A DNA stretch of 64,000 nt from Scortum barcoo (taxonomy: Eukaryota > Chordata > Actinopteri > Centrarchiformes > Terapontidae): positions 6,282,001 through 6,346,000 of the forward strand of contig CM041544.1 of assembly GCA_023238725.1 (NCBI GenBank). Reading direction: 5' to 3'. A program made the position numbers and the translations under genes. Within the stretch, counting starts at the first letter, position 1. Each line of letters opens with the position of its first letter. A model generated the notes under the pieces. That model made no database searches. It was not told where the DNA came from and saw only the letters and a list, made by a program, of their open reading frames with translations. This document shows, piece by piece, positions 1 through 12,100 of this stretch.

Positions 1-1029
1 TCTGGAACCTCCCTGCTTTTCAGTTTCTGGATAAAATGAGGAGGCTCGCACACAGGCTCTGCTGGGTATGGAGTTTCTATCAAGACACAGCTTTCAGCCT
101 CCTCCTGCACCTCCTGGGAGTCGTACTGCTGCTCTTCAGTAATCCCGCAGTCCTGAAACTCAATGTGCCCAATCCCAGAATCCAGCAGGACCTCTGGTTG
201 GTGGCTTACAGCAGGGCTGGCTCTCTCCTCCTCCACCTCCATGGGGATGACAGTGCGCTCCCTGTTTTCTTGGCCGAGGGGATAAACTACCCCGTCACTC
301 TGACCCTTGTTCTGGTTCCTACTCCTGTGGGTTTTGCACGCTTTTGGTCGTACCCGTTTGGAGCTGTTGGCCTTAAAAAGAGAGGAGAGCTCCTCGATGA
401 AATCTGCTGCCTTGTTGAGGAACTCCTTCTTGGACTGGGTTTCCACACCGTACGGGGCGTTCCTCGCTGGCCTGTTGAAGTCGCTGAATGCCTCGGCGGA
501 GTCCCTGCTGTTCCTGACCATGTTTTCCTGCCGCGTGGTTGCTTTGTGGATCTTTCTGTCTGATGTGAATGTTGTGTGTGTTGCTGGCAGTTCTTTGGGT
601 TCAGCAGCTAACTGGCTGAAGGGCACAGTGGAGGGTGCAGCAAAAGGAGCAGGAGAGGGGTTAGCCAAGGGTTCAGAGGACAAAACTGAGGCTGAGGAGA
701 TGTTGGAGGGGGTCAAAGGTAAGATAGAGGCCTTGACCTCTGCCTTCTCCTCACGGGACTCGTGTCCGATGGCCTGGCGGGCCAGGTTCACACTCTTATC
801 CAGCTCCTCTTGGCTGAGGAAGGCTGAGAGGTCAGGGAACTGGGGGTCACTGTGGCCCACGGAGTCCTCATTCTTGCCTTTGAGTGACCCATAGATCTGA
901 AGGCGTGAGGAGGAAGCGTCTGAGCGGCTCATCTCGCTGTGGCGCTGCTGGGCTCTGGCCTCTGCCAGGTAGCTCTCTCTTAAGAGCTGAGACAGTGACG
1001 GTGGCTGCTCAATGTTGTTCTCTTGCATC
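1..1029 (-). CDS. mypn: Myopalladin, first coding exon (partial gene)
   Basis: Myopalladin is a sarcomeric Z-line/I-band protein with immunoglobulin domains that links titin/nebulin and alpha-actinin and carries an N-terminal CARP-binding part. On the minus strand the start codon is at 1028-1026, just inside a splice acceptor (AG at 1031-1030), so a 5' noncoding exon lies upstream. About 342 residues are readable without a stop to the window edge. Family-typical stretches are the N-terminal SQLLRESYLAEAR, PDLSAFLSQEELDKSVNLAR, and KKEFLNKAADFIEELSSLFK followed by a basic stretch (KRVRPKACKTHRS). The frame ends in PPHFIQKLKSREVP, the beginning of the first Ig domain. The middle is Ser/Pro/Ala-rich and poorly conserved. 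Palladin is the nearest alternative, but the N-terminal motif set fits myopalladin best. The rest of the gene lies left of the window. Confidence 0.9.
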
Positions 1030-3702
1030 CTGTGTAAGTAATCACAAGATATTTAATTATATACTTCAGTTTTTAGAGTGATATTCTCCTGTGACAGTCT
1101 GCTCCTCAGACTTTCATCAGGTAGGTTACAATCAACATTTATTTTTGATCCGACTCACCTGCCAATTAGACTCTCTGGTGCGTCAGAACTATGTCAGGTT
1201 TGCTGCATGCAGAGAATTGACACTTGAGATAGGTCATCTATGACAGTGAACCTACTTGTTTTTTGCAACAGTTACTTACTTCACATGGTAATGCAGTCAG
1301 TGGTGTGATAAAGCAGTCAGAAAATCTAAATCAGAAACAGATATTGTATAAGAAAAACAATGTGAATTTGGTACCTTTTCAGTAAGAAAAGGTCCTTTGA
1401 CAGTTTGACTCAGTTTCACACAATAATAATTGCAACATAGTGTTGATGTAACTGCCAAAAAGTAAAGTTGACTAAATGTTCACTGTGATGGATGGACTTG
1501 TTTAGCGCAACTCCCTGCAAGATCATTTTCATACTGAGCTGAAAATGACTGAAACCAGTGACTTTCCGAAAGACAGTACGTCAGTCTAAAAACATGGGTC
1601 ATAACCAGCAGTAAGGGTCATCATTCATCAGCTGGTTGCAACAATTTTATTTTGTTATTTTCAGTGTCATTTTTAAAGCAAACATGCACATGCGCCACTT
1701 TCGTCGATGTGAAAGTTCACTGCTTTTTTTGGATTAATCAATTAATTGAAAAACTAACCAGTAGATTAATCACTAATTATTATATGCAGCCCTAAGAAGC
1801 AGTAATGTGAAGCACACTCAACATGCAGTAAATAGTACAAAACATGCATGGTCCTTGAAGTCAACCATGTGTGACCGGACCTTGAAATGACAGTAAGGGA
1901 GGAATGACTAGTGGTCAGAAGGCAATGAAATACACAAAAAGCAAAGATCTTTTACACATTTACCTGATACAAACAGTAAAGACACACACTGATATGAGCT
2001 TGGATATAGCTCCCATTTATATTAGTGTTATGTTCAACAATCCTGTGTGAAATGTTTGGTGCAGAGATAGAACGTGAATACAGAGACTGTAGTTAGAAGC
2101 TGGGGATATGTGGTAAAAATAGCTTTTTATTTTAGCCTAATTTCAGCCTTCCTACAGCCTCGATGGGGTATCAGGTTCATGCACTGACACCAGATCTGAT
2201 GGGAAACAGGCAGGTTTTTTTGCCCTTGTCCACCTCAGACCAACACTTTTATGACGTTTAAGTCTTAGCACAACTTTTTGACACTAAGCATGAGCAAGTT
2301 ATTGAATCCAGACATGAGATAGGGTACACATATGCTACTGACACTCAAATCAGCGCAATTAAGACATGCAGAAATGCCCTTGCAACAGACCTGAAGCTGC
2401 AGCTGTTGTGTACATTCATCCTTTGCAAACAGGCTCCAAGCCCACCAAGTCATATCTAATAATAGCGAGGGGTCAGTTTACATGAAGAAAATCAACAAAA
2501 AAAAAAGGCAGCCCCCTCATCATGTGTGCCCTTGTTGTCATGATTTTATCAGTCACAACAGTCATTAATCAAATTACAGTCATTAATCAACATTCAGAGC
2601 TGTAATCATCATAAATGGAACACTGCTGAGTGAGAAAATACGCGGTCGGACCCCGCAGAGATGAACAGGGGCCCCTGGCAAAACACAGCGCCACACACCC
2701 AGGCAGGTTAAGATAATTCAATTATACATTCACACAGAAATAGACTGGAGCCCGCCTAAGGCTCAATGTCAGAGTTTTTCTGAGGCTATACACAGCATAT
2801 GAGGCTGTGCCAAAAGACAGTCAACAGGAGGCTCTGAACAACAATTAAATTAGGGGGGGTGGGTGAGTTTTACCTTCAGAATAAACCCTGCTGGCCCCAG
2901 GGAAGGACTGGTAAATCCTCAGAGCGCACCTGTGATCAAAGAGGGAGATTCCGGTCTTCTGGTTGCAGCCACCTGGGGAAGTCTGGGACACAGGCAGCTG
3001 CCAAGCCTTCCCAGCTGTATCGCAGAGTTAACCTTGGAGTTTACGGGAAAATATGGAGCCGAGTAGCTAGGGTAACCTGTCACCAGCACAAGTAGCAACA
3101 TTTGTCAGCGCAGTAGTCGCAGGTTATTTTGGGGAGGCCTGGCCCATGTGTCTGGGTGGCGTCCCTGCTCATTGGCCAGGAGGGGCATGCTGTAAAGGGA
3201 TTCCTGCTCCAGTGGTCCATCAGAGACCTCCATCCTACAGAATTAGAAGCCCCTCACCGAGCCTCTCGCACATTGTTAACACAGCTGATTAACAGCAATA
3301 ATCAGTTGTGTGTGGTACACTGTGAAAAAAAAAATGCAGGTGGTGAAACATCTGGCAGTAATGTGTGAGTGGATTCAAAGCTTTTTATTGGTTTTAGGAA
3401 AAAGATTTATTTGCAACAGATTTCGGAGAAAGCATTTTAGCCAAGTGGAATTTTATTCACAGTTGAGTTGTTTTAACATGGATATTTTTTGCAGCAGGTT
3501 AGAGAAAAAGTGATGTAATAACAGCAAGCTGACATAGTACATCCAGTGCCTGGCATCTGCTATGACTCTGATTTTCTTCTGCTTCATTGGATATATAATA
3601 ATGCCTCCTTACTGGAAAGGTCATAATGTGTCAAGACCCAGATTTAAAATCAAGAATAGCGAAAAAATGTCATCATCTGTGTCCAATGATTAATGAAATT
3701 AG
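1030..3702. other. Noncoding: mypn 5' intron/upstream region
   Basis: No convincing coding exon is seen. The stretch should hold the mypn 5' noncoding exon(s) and promoter, but I cannot place them. Around 1722-1796 an AT-rich patch ending in TGCAGCCCTAA resembles the end of a common teleost interspersed repeat (weak call). Short open frames near 2860-3100 lack homology that I recognise. Confidence 0.5.
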
Positions 3703-4998
3703 TTTATTTGAAACACAGTGAGAACCATTTCCAAGACCCACCAATGGAGAAGCGAGCCTGAGCATCTACTTACACTTAAAACAGTGTAAGACCTTGTATC
3801 AAATATTTCTATTCAAGTGAATCATTTAACAAAAATGCATCTGTGACAAAAGCTAGTGTACACGGCCGTAATGCAGAGACAAAAAAGATGAACATCATGA
3901 GCTGGCTGTACAAGTTAGAGACACTTAACGCACAGATACGGCAGACAAACAATATTTGCATATCATTTGTTCTTGTAAAATCCATGAAGCGTCAGGTTTG
4001 ATATATTTACAGCTTAGGGATGATTTAGGCAAGTTGTTAAATAAACTGAAGAAAAATTAGGAAATTTTCAAACAGGCTGGCTAAGCTTTCTGGCAACAGT
4101 ATGAAGTCTTACATGGCGGTTCTTACCAATCCCACGTACAAGGCTACAACAGAAAAGTGATGTTTAAAGTTGGACTCGGGTCTAACAAACAAATGGGACA
4201 ACCAAAAAGCTCAAAACTTGTTAGCACAAAAAAAGAAAAAAAAGAAAAAAGTGTCAGTAACGATACAATGACGATATAGAAAATTAACAATGTCATCTTG
4301 AATCCAATGCATTTATATATAAAGAAGAAAAACAACGAGTAATGCAAATCCTCTTTGGCGTAACGGGAAAATACAATCCTGTTTACCAACACAGTAAAGG
4401 CAATATGAAGAAGAGAATCATAACTGAGGTCAATGACTTAGTTCCACTTGCTCTGATTGAGTGAAGCCACCAGATTACCTGACACAGTAGGGGCAAAAAC
4501 CGAAGGATCTGTAGTATTATCATGGACAGTATTATTAGCAGCAATAGAAAGTCTTGATTAGCCCAGTCTATCAAAAAGACACTTCCATGTTAAAGGTTAG
4601 GAATGAAATACCCATCGTCAGCCAGTCTCTGGTTAGGATATCCGATCAGAACACTCTTCTCGGAAGGCACTCTTCAAAACGAGGAGAACGTGAAGAGAAC
4701 CACCTCGGCGCACACAGCGGCATCCCACAAATACTGAAGCTGGATGCATCATAATCAGTGAGAAAAGCACCATAATGGAAGTCTGTGTGCTATTTGTTTT
4801 CTTAGTGCAGGCAGATTAAGCTCCTGCTCAAAAATTTAATGTCATGTTGTTGTTCACAGTGTTTTGTGACCTCGGGTCGAGAGAGATGAAAGGGACACAT
4901 TGTCGACATTGCACCTAGTGCAGTGAGCCAAGTTGTGATAAAGACGTGAGAGGCACAGTAATAGTTCTACAGCGAGTCTGGTGACGGCGCTTCTGCCA
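3703..4998 (-). other. cacul1: cacul1 3' UTR (putative) with polyA signal
   Basis: Downstream of the cacul1 stop on the minus strand, about 1.3 kb lacks coding potential. The complement of TTTATT at 3703-3708 gives an AATAAA hexamer that could end the transcript. The 3' boundary is inferred only from that hexamer; transcript data would be needed to fix it. Confidence 0.45.
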
Positions 4999-7184
4999 TC
5001 AGGAGTCGTCGCTGGCTCGTTTGCGAGACTGGTCGCCTCTGGAAAGCAAATGCAAAACAGTCACATCAGCGATTTAAAGTGAATACCCGAAAGCTGTGTT
5101 TATGGTCAGACTGGGACTAATGGAGATGGAAGCCTCTGGAAAACCGACCGTGGAAATCCGTTCATGTAGAGCTCCATCTGTAACTTCTGGTCATAGGCGG
5201 CGTAGTCAGGCAGCAGAGACTCCACAGCGGGAGGGTTGATTTGGGGAATAAACCCCGAGAAGAGAGCAGGGGCTAACTGGGCCCAATCTGAAAAAGGAAA
5301 ACAAAACTATGTGAAACAACATGTGTCGTGCAGCTTATTCTGAATGCTGTTTAAGTGAAGTGTCTTTTTATTTGCTGTACTGAAAGCTAAAAGATTACAG
5401 TAGCTTGCAGCAGCGGCAGATAATAGACAGAAAAAAAGACGAGTATGAGAGGTTTCTGGCAGAACAGGTGATAGCAAACATAAGCTCACCTGGCTGGAGG
5501 CTATAAAGGCCTTTGACGACGCTGGCCATTGTGGAGGGCTGCACTTGAAAGGGCATGGAATGAGCTTTGATGAGAAGAGCTGAACGAGGAAGAAACAGAA
5601 AAGAAAACATTTCAAAAGTAATTTCTGTTAGCCAAGGAGTGAAGTCCTCTGGAGGTACTGTTCCCACGTCTCAAATCAACAATCCTTAGCTTTCCAGGAT
5701 ACAACACAGCAGCACAACCACACACCAATCTGCCCTGGGTTTGGGCAAATGAGGAATTATTTTAACCAAGTGTATGTGACGACTGTTGTTACATGCTCAC
5801 AATGACGGCCACTGGGGATTGAAATGAAGCAAGTACACTCACGCATCAGTGTGTTCACATGTTTCTCCGCAACGTGATCAGCAAACAGCTTCATCAGGTC
5901 CTCTCTCAGGTCTCTGTTCAGTTTTGACTCGATGTAGAACTTGTTCTGAAAACATTGAAAATGAAAAAAAAAAAAAGAAGCCTGCAATAAACAAGCCTTC
6001 ATGATAGCTGTTTAACAAAAACAAATGATTTATATATATAAAAAAAAGCCTACCAAGTACATAAACACAGGAACTATACACTGAAGAGAGGCTGTGTACT
6101 GCGTCAGTGCAACATTGAAGTTCTCAATAAAGCTCTCAGGTGGGCTGGCCTGGAAAACAATAATGAAAGGTTTCAGTCTATTTATAGTTTCTTTATGTGC
6201 TGTGTATGATCATTCCCTTGGATTGTGATTTTCTTACTTGTAGATGGGTGGAAACCTGTTGCAGGTGATTTGTTATTTTTAACGTCAGATCATTGTAGAG
6301 CAGCTCAGAGTGCTGCTGACAAACACACTTGTAGACGTAACTAGGAAAACAAAGGAGAGGACACACTCAGAAACCCATTTCAGGTGATGCACACGACTCG
6401 TCGCAGCGACAGAAGTCACACGCTGGAGAAAGATCTGTGTGTGTTTTCAACATCACCTCACCTGCATCTTAGTCTCACCTGTATATCTGTGCATAAGAAA
6501 CAGAGATGTGGTCTGTGGGATTCTGAATCAGCAGACGGTCAATTGCTTTCTCCAGGTTCGGCCAGTGGTTTTTCCTGTAGTCCTCCACAGCCATGGCATT
6601 GAGAACTGAATGATGAGAGGAGAGGTCTGAGATGACCTGGTCTGAACCATCAGGACAACAGACCAGCTGTCGGCGGTCAACAGCATCATTGTGCACCACT
6701 GACTGTGTGTGAAGTATTAACAATCAATGGTGTGCACACAGTAGTAACACTGCTGCAGGCCGAACTGCAGGATGATACAGGATACAGAGAAAAAGACAGA
6801 CAAACTGGAGTGTGAGTACAGGATGGCTACAGGATGTCGGGCCCTACTTTCACTCTACTTACGGAACTTGGAAGTAGAGTCAAGGGTGAATTTTCCCTCG
6901 ACAGCCGCCGCCGGAGCGGTGCAGTCGGTCTCGCTGACCTCGCTGCTCTCGCTGCCTGAATCCGAGTCCATGAACTTTGACCCTCCGGAACCTCCGGCCC
7001 ACACTTTCCCCCGCCGAGTCGCCGGTTCTCCTCCCGGTACCGGCGGACAGACGGGCTGCAGGACGGCCGCCGCATCCGTCAGCTTGCTGCTCAGATAGGA
7101 GCGGACTTTGCTGCTGCCGCTCGCACAGTAGTTGTGGTTGTGGTCGTCTTTAATGTCCAAACTGTCATCCTCCATGGCCTCCAT
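4999..7184 (-). CDS. cacul1: CDK2-associated cullin domain protein 1 (CACUL1/CAC1), complete
   Basis: CACUL1 is a cullin-repeat protein reported to bind CDK2 and promote G1/S progression. Eight coding exons on the minus strand: 7184-6863, 6605-6479, 6340-6238, 6149-6054, 5945-5843, 5579-5490, 5287-5149, 5038-4999. They join in frame at GT-AG sites to 1,020 nt, 339 aa plus stop (the human protein is about 30 residues longer). The variable acidic, Ser-rich N-terminus is encoded by exon 1. The conserved cullin-like part runs through NAMAVEDYRKNHWPNLEKA, YKCVCQQHSE, NKFYIESKLNRDLRED, HVAEKH, PFQVQPSTMASVVKGLY and a C-terminal GDQSRKRASDDS. The start chosen (MEAMEDDSLD) opens the conserved acidic N-terminus; an upstream in-frame Met at 7277 is possible but has no recognisable homology. 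The 6863/6605 junction rests on splice consensus. Confidence 0.93.
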
Positions 7185-7400
7185 GTTCACCGTCGGTCCC
7201 CTGAGCCGACACCCGGCGTCACTACTCAAACATTTCGGAAAACTAACAGGAGAAAGACAGAAACTGTCTGCGGACACTGGCGGTGTCCATCTCGGCTGTT
7301 GTGAACTGACGCTTTACGACACGTCGTATCACCCGACAGCTGGGAGGAAACAGGGAAATGTAGTTTCTGCGAGATGAACAAAGAAAGTTCCTGGGCCTTG
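7185..7400 (-). promoter_or_regulatory. cacul1: cacul1 5' UTR / CpG-rich promoter (putative)
   Basis: The sequence immediately upstream of the cacul1 start is CpG-rich (continuing from exon 1) and changes to AT-rich DNA by about 7440, as expected for a housekeeping CpG promoter. No TATA box is evident. The boundary is inferred. Confidence 0.4.
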
Positions 7401-7439
7401 TATGTGTAGAGCTTATTCAGCTGTACCACTTACAGATGT

Positions 7440-9023
7440 TTACAGGTAAATATAACATTACTTAACAGACTGACAGCTCGTTAACTCATTGATTATCTTG
7501 ATATTAAAGTTCAATTAAATTGAAATACCATATTACCGTAATACGCATGCGCAAATGCTGAGACGCTTAGCGGTGGTACTCCTCAGATTTGATTTTGTCC
7601 TCCACAAACTACTAACAATAAACCCTCACATACTGGGCTGTATATCTGTTATAAAGACACTTTAATAACTAAGACTGACTGCCCCTCTCACTCTGGCTGT
7701 ACACTCTTTAAAAGCCCATAAAGTTGAACTATCAGCTGGAAACCGCTAGGTGGCGCACTGCCACACCGACACATTAATATGATGTGGACATATTAATGAG
7801 AACACCTGGCTGGAGAGTGTGTGAAATAACAGAGGTGGTCAGTGTTGTTCATTCTTTTGTTTTTTACTGAGAACCCCAGAAGAGATAACAACTATAATAA
7901 TGTAAAAATGTCTTATTTCCTTAAACTGTAAACAAAACACTATCTTGTAAATTGTACGTGAATTATGTTGGTGCAGACATTTATCCATCACATTGGCTCA
8001 AATGTGTCCATCTACCAACGCTTAATCTTTACAGGCAGCAAACTCCTCTGTATAATAAAAGAAACCGTTTTAAATTTATATTCTGTGAAAAGTGACATGG
8101 GCAACAAAACTGGTTTTATATGAAGGAAACAAAAGTGCCATATTTCAATGTGGTCTCATTGAATATATTCCTAAGGCTTAATATCACAACTTAGTATAAC
8201 TTTGTACAGATAAAAACTATCACCTACTCTTTGATGAGTATGTCTCACATCAGAGTATAAAAATACAAGGCTCAACCATAAAAAGTAGCTGCCACATGTC
8301 AGAAGGAACACCTTGTCAATAGTTATATTTTTTCCAAGATTTAAATGACAGGTTAAACATACAAAGCTTATGACAACGTAGGAGCGTGTTGATAAAGTGT
8401 TCTTTGGTCTAAAATTAAAAAGTACTGTTCCTTTTTTCTCGCATTCACCCTCATGAGAGGGCAGAGCTGGACATTTTATATTCCAAGTTAGACAATGCAT
8501 TCAAGTAAACCATCTGAAGATCTATGTATGTGTCTGAAACTCATAGTACCCACTATTTAGCAGGCAGTAGGCTTACATATTTACATGTTTCTTAAGGTGA
8601 CATGAAACAATTCTTAAATACATTGTTAGACCACAGCTGACATCACACTATGGACCGAGACATTGATGCCTTTGCTTGTAATGACCGCAAGTAAGGAATT
8701 AAAGCTTAACCTCGTGATGCATTTGTGGTATGTCGCATTGGATGAGAGCATCAGCTACATTTCTGAAAATGTGAATGCAAAATGAGATGAGAACGTGGAA
8801 AGAAATCCTACAGAAAAAAACAAAACAAAAAACTACTGCATTCTATTTAGTAAGTAGTATACAGTATGAGGTTTCAGACACAATGCATGTGACCAAACTG
8901 GGCACAAAAAGAAAAAAAAAAAAACAAGAAATAAAAAATTGCTGCATATTCACACAGTTTTCACTTAGCGATTTCAACTTTATGAAAAATAATAGATACG
9001 TGGTTGATGAGTCAAATATATGA

Positions 9024-9119
<96 letters not shown>

Positions 9120-9154
9120 GACAATTAGTGCTTTGCCGACTGGGTACTTTACAT
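7440..9154 (-). other. sirt1 3' UTR and cacul1 upstream spacer
   Basis: AT-rich DNA between the sirt1 stop codon (9157-9155) and cacul1. No coding exon is recognised. The sirt1 3' UTR occupies the right part, including the long AT microsatellite at 9027-9115; its polyA site could not be fixed. Confidence 0.5.
9027..9115. repeat. (AT)n microsatellite, about 44 units, in sirt1 3' UTR
   Basis: An uninterrupted AT dinucleotide run of 89 bp, 40 bp beyond the sirt1 stop. It produces artificial Ile-Tyr repeat reading frames on both strands that are not genes. On the sirt1 mRNA it would be an (AU)n run. Confidence 0.98.
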
Positions 9155-12100
9155 TTAAAGGTGTGTGGTGCTCTGAGTCTTTTCAGGAGTATTGTCTGTC
9201 TGCACACTTGATGTGGCCTCATTGGCTAAAGTGTGTGGTATTGTGTCTCTGAGGCATGTCTCTCTGTTCACTGCTAGTGCGCTGGCTTCCTCTGGCTCGC
9301 TGTCTTCGTCCACCCCATCTGCACTGCAGTCAGACTCGTCACTGTCACTACCGCAGGAGCTAGACGTCTCATCTTCAGAGTCGGAGTAAACCTCAGCCCC
9401 ATGGAAGATGTAATGATTTGGTGCTTGAAACAGGTACTGGCCTGCTGTGAGAAAAAAAATGGAGATAACAATGGTTTAAAATGTTAAAAATCAATATCAG
9501 GATAAAATCTATCATTGTGTGTGTGTGTGTGCACTGGCTACTCAATGTCTCAAATATCTGGATTAACATGTATTTGCCTACCGTATGATGAAAAGCTTTA
9601 ATGGGATAAATAGTTTAGCACCTGTTGGTCTAACTTTCAGATACATTATAATACGCTGGTTAATTAAAGCAAACAGTGTTGCTCTCTCAACCATGGTCTA
9701 GAGCTTACTCTCAAGGCGTTTGCTGATTGGACTTCTGTTGATTCGACTCATCCAACATCGTCTACGAAATTCAAGGTTGGAGGTTTGGTTCTTTACTTCA
9801 GCGGGCTCCTCTTTTGGTACGTCTTCTGTTGATAACTCTGAAGGCTCAGCCGTCTCTTCACTGGGACACTGAGCATTTGGACAAGGCTCTGGAGGTGTAA
9901 CATTATTACCAGCGGTTTCTATGACATTCTGGCTTTCTGTCTCCTCTGAAGGCTTAGTGACTGAGTCTGTACTGTGCTGCTTCTGCTCCTCCTGAGCTGC
10001 ATCGCTGGAAGCAGGCAAGGCCTCGCTTGGTGGCTGTTCTGGTAACCGAGGGGGTTTCTCTGTGATCTCAGTGAGTCTTACAGTGTTGTAGCAGAGCTGC
10101 TCAAAGTCTCCACCCAAGCGGTGACAGAGCTCGTTGACAATAACGTCACAATCCCCAAGTAGCTCCACGTCAAAGTTGAGGTGAGGCAACTGCTCCCTAT
10201 TGATCAGGACCTGAGGCACTTCATGAGGAATGGAGTCTGGGTGGGATGAAGAGAAAACAATTAGGTATTGTATGTTTGGATTCACTGCAACAGAAACATA
10301 TTGGATACTGCATGCATCTTACAGAAACAGAGAGCCATTCATCTCAACAAAACCTACTTGGGATGAGGGCAACTGGTCGGACTTTAAGTGACGAGCCGAT
10401 GACAATCAACAGGTCCACCTCGTCTTTATCCTGCTTCATGGCTCTGTGGAACATTTCTGGAAGATTCTCTCCAAAGAAGACAATATCAGGTTTCATGATT
10501 GCCAGAGGGATATCTGGACACCGGCGACAACGAGGGACAACCTGCAGGAGAAATCCATTTTATCAGCACTAAAGCAAAATATTGTGTTAAAGGAATGTCA
10601 TACCAAAGTCTCTACCACCCAGATTTACTTCCACACTCGACTGACAGATGGATGGTATAAAATCTTTGGGGAGACATGTGTGCTGTGTTTCATTTTATTC
10701 TCTCTGCCTGGAGGCAACTTTAAAAAGTTATGTTTTAACTCAGTTTAAAACATGACATTTCATCCCCACCCAGACACAGAGTAAACAACAAGATTAAATA
10801 AAAGATTCATTTTCCTTCTTACCCCTGGTAGTATCTAGTTAAGCAAATAGTTTTCAGACAGATTTCAGATATCAGATATTGCAACAACCACTGCTAGCCC
10901 AACACAATGGAGGTAAAGGACATTTTTAAACAAGTCTTATTTTTAATCTGGATTAACGAGCATGCTACAAGTATTATTTACAGTATGTTGATGGATAGAA
11001 TGGACAGACTCCTTGAAAATACATTTTTACTATAATCAAGTCAACACCACCACTACTCCCTTGAAATTGTCTGTCAAGATAATGACACTGGTTGGTCTAC
11101 TCACAATGTTTTAACTGTAGTACAGCTGTATAATACTGATTACATTTGTATACATTTGCAATATGTTGCAATTGCAAGAAAAAATGCGGCAAACACTACA
11201 TGTGTAATTCTTAAACTTTTTCTGTCATGCTTCCCTTATACAGACAAGAAAAAAAAAACTCCTTAATGAGGATTCATTTTCTTTTTTTCTAACCAAGCAA
11301 GCATTTGTTTATCTTAAACTTTGCCAACCTTAATGTGGAGAGCCTTACCATCATCAGATATGGACTTCCCTGGGACGGAAAAATACAAATGGAGCTTATA
11401 ACACTAACAATGGCTCCCTTACAGTAATAATGCATAATGCAACACAACCATTAATAATGGTTATTTGTTACACTAATGTTTGACAAGTCAAAATTTCTGC
11501 TTTAAAAATGGTAGTTTCACTGTAAGACTGCTCCTCCAGGTTGTGTTTGCTCCATCCTGGAATGGCCCTGTACAGCTCCAGTTTAGGAAGCAGTGCCAAC
11601 AGTGAGTTACATCTCACACAGAAAATGTACACAGATCAGCTTCTTCATCCCTGCAATATTCTTCACTGGGAATTACTTCTTAATTACTTCTTATGCAATC
11701 AATTAAATAATAATAAAATTCTGACTCGTGTTACTGTTGTGCATTTTCAAAGTTTCAGGCTGCTGAGTACAAAGCACCTGTAAATGTCTGTACACTATAC
11801 AATGTATTATCTGGTTCAGTTGGTGACAAATAAAATACCTGATTAAAGATGTCTTCTCTTATAGCCTCGCAATCCACTTTGTGTTTACAGACGAGACAGG
11901 ATGCAGTTGCAAACGACCCTGAAATGAAAGTCGTTAATGATCTTTCACCATCACCATAAAAAGCACTGTTAAAAGATATGAGCTCCTTCTATTAGCTTTA
12001 AAACTTACCATGACACTGGATAATCCGCTGAACTCCAGCCACTTGTTCTAATGTATCAATGTTCTGTGTGTAGTTGCGCAGCAGTTTCCCCTGCTTGTCC

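Noticed and set aside
36..894. Two plus-strand open frames opposite mypn
   Set aside because: They are antisense shadows of the mypn exon, which has clear homology on the minus strand.
8843..9252. Ile-Tyr repeat proteins on both strands
   Set aside because: Produced by the AT microsatellite.
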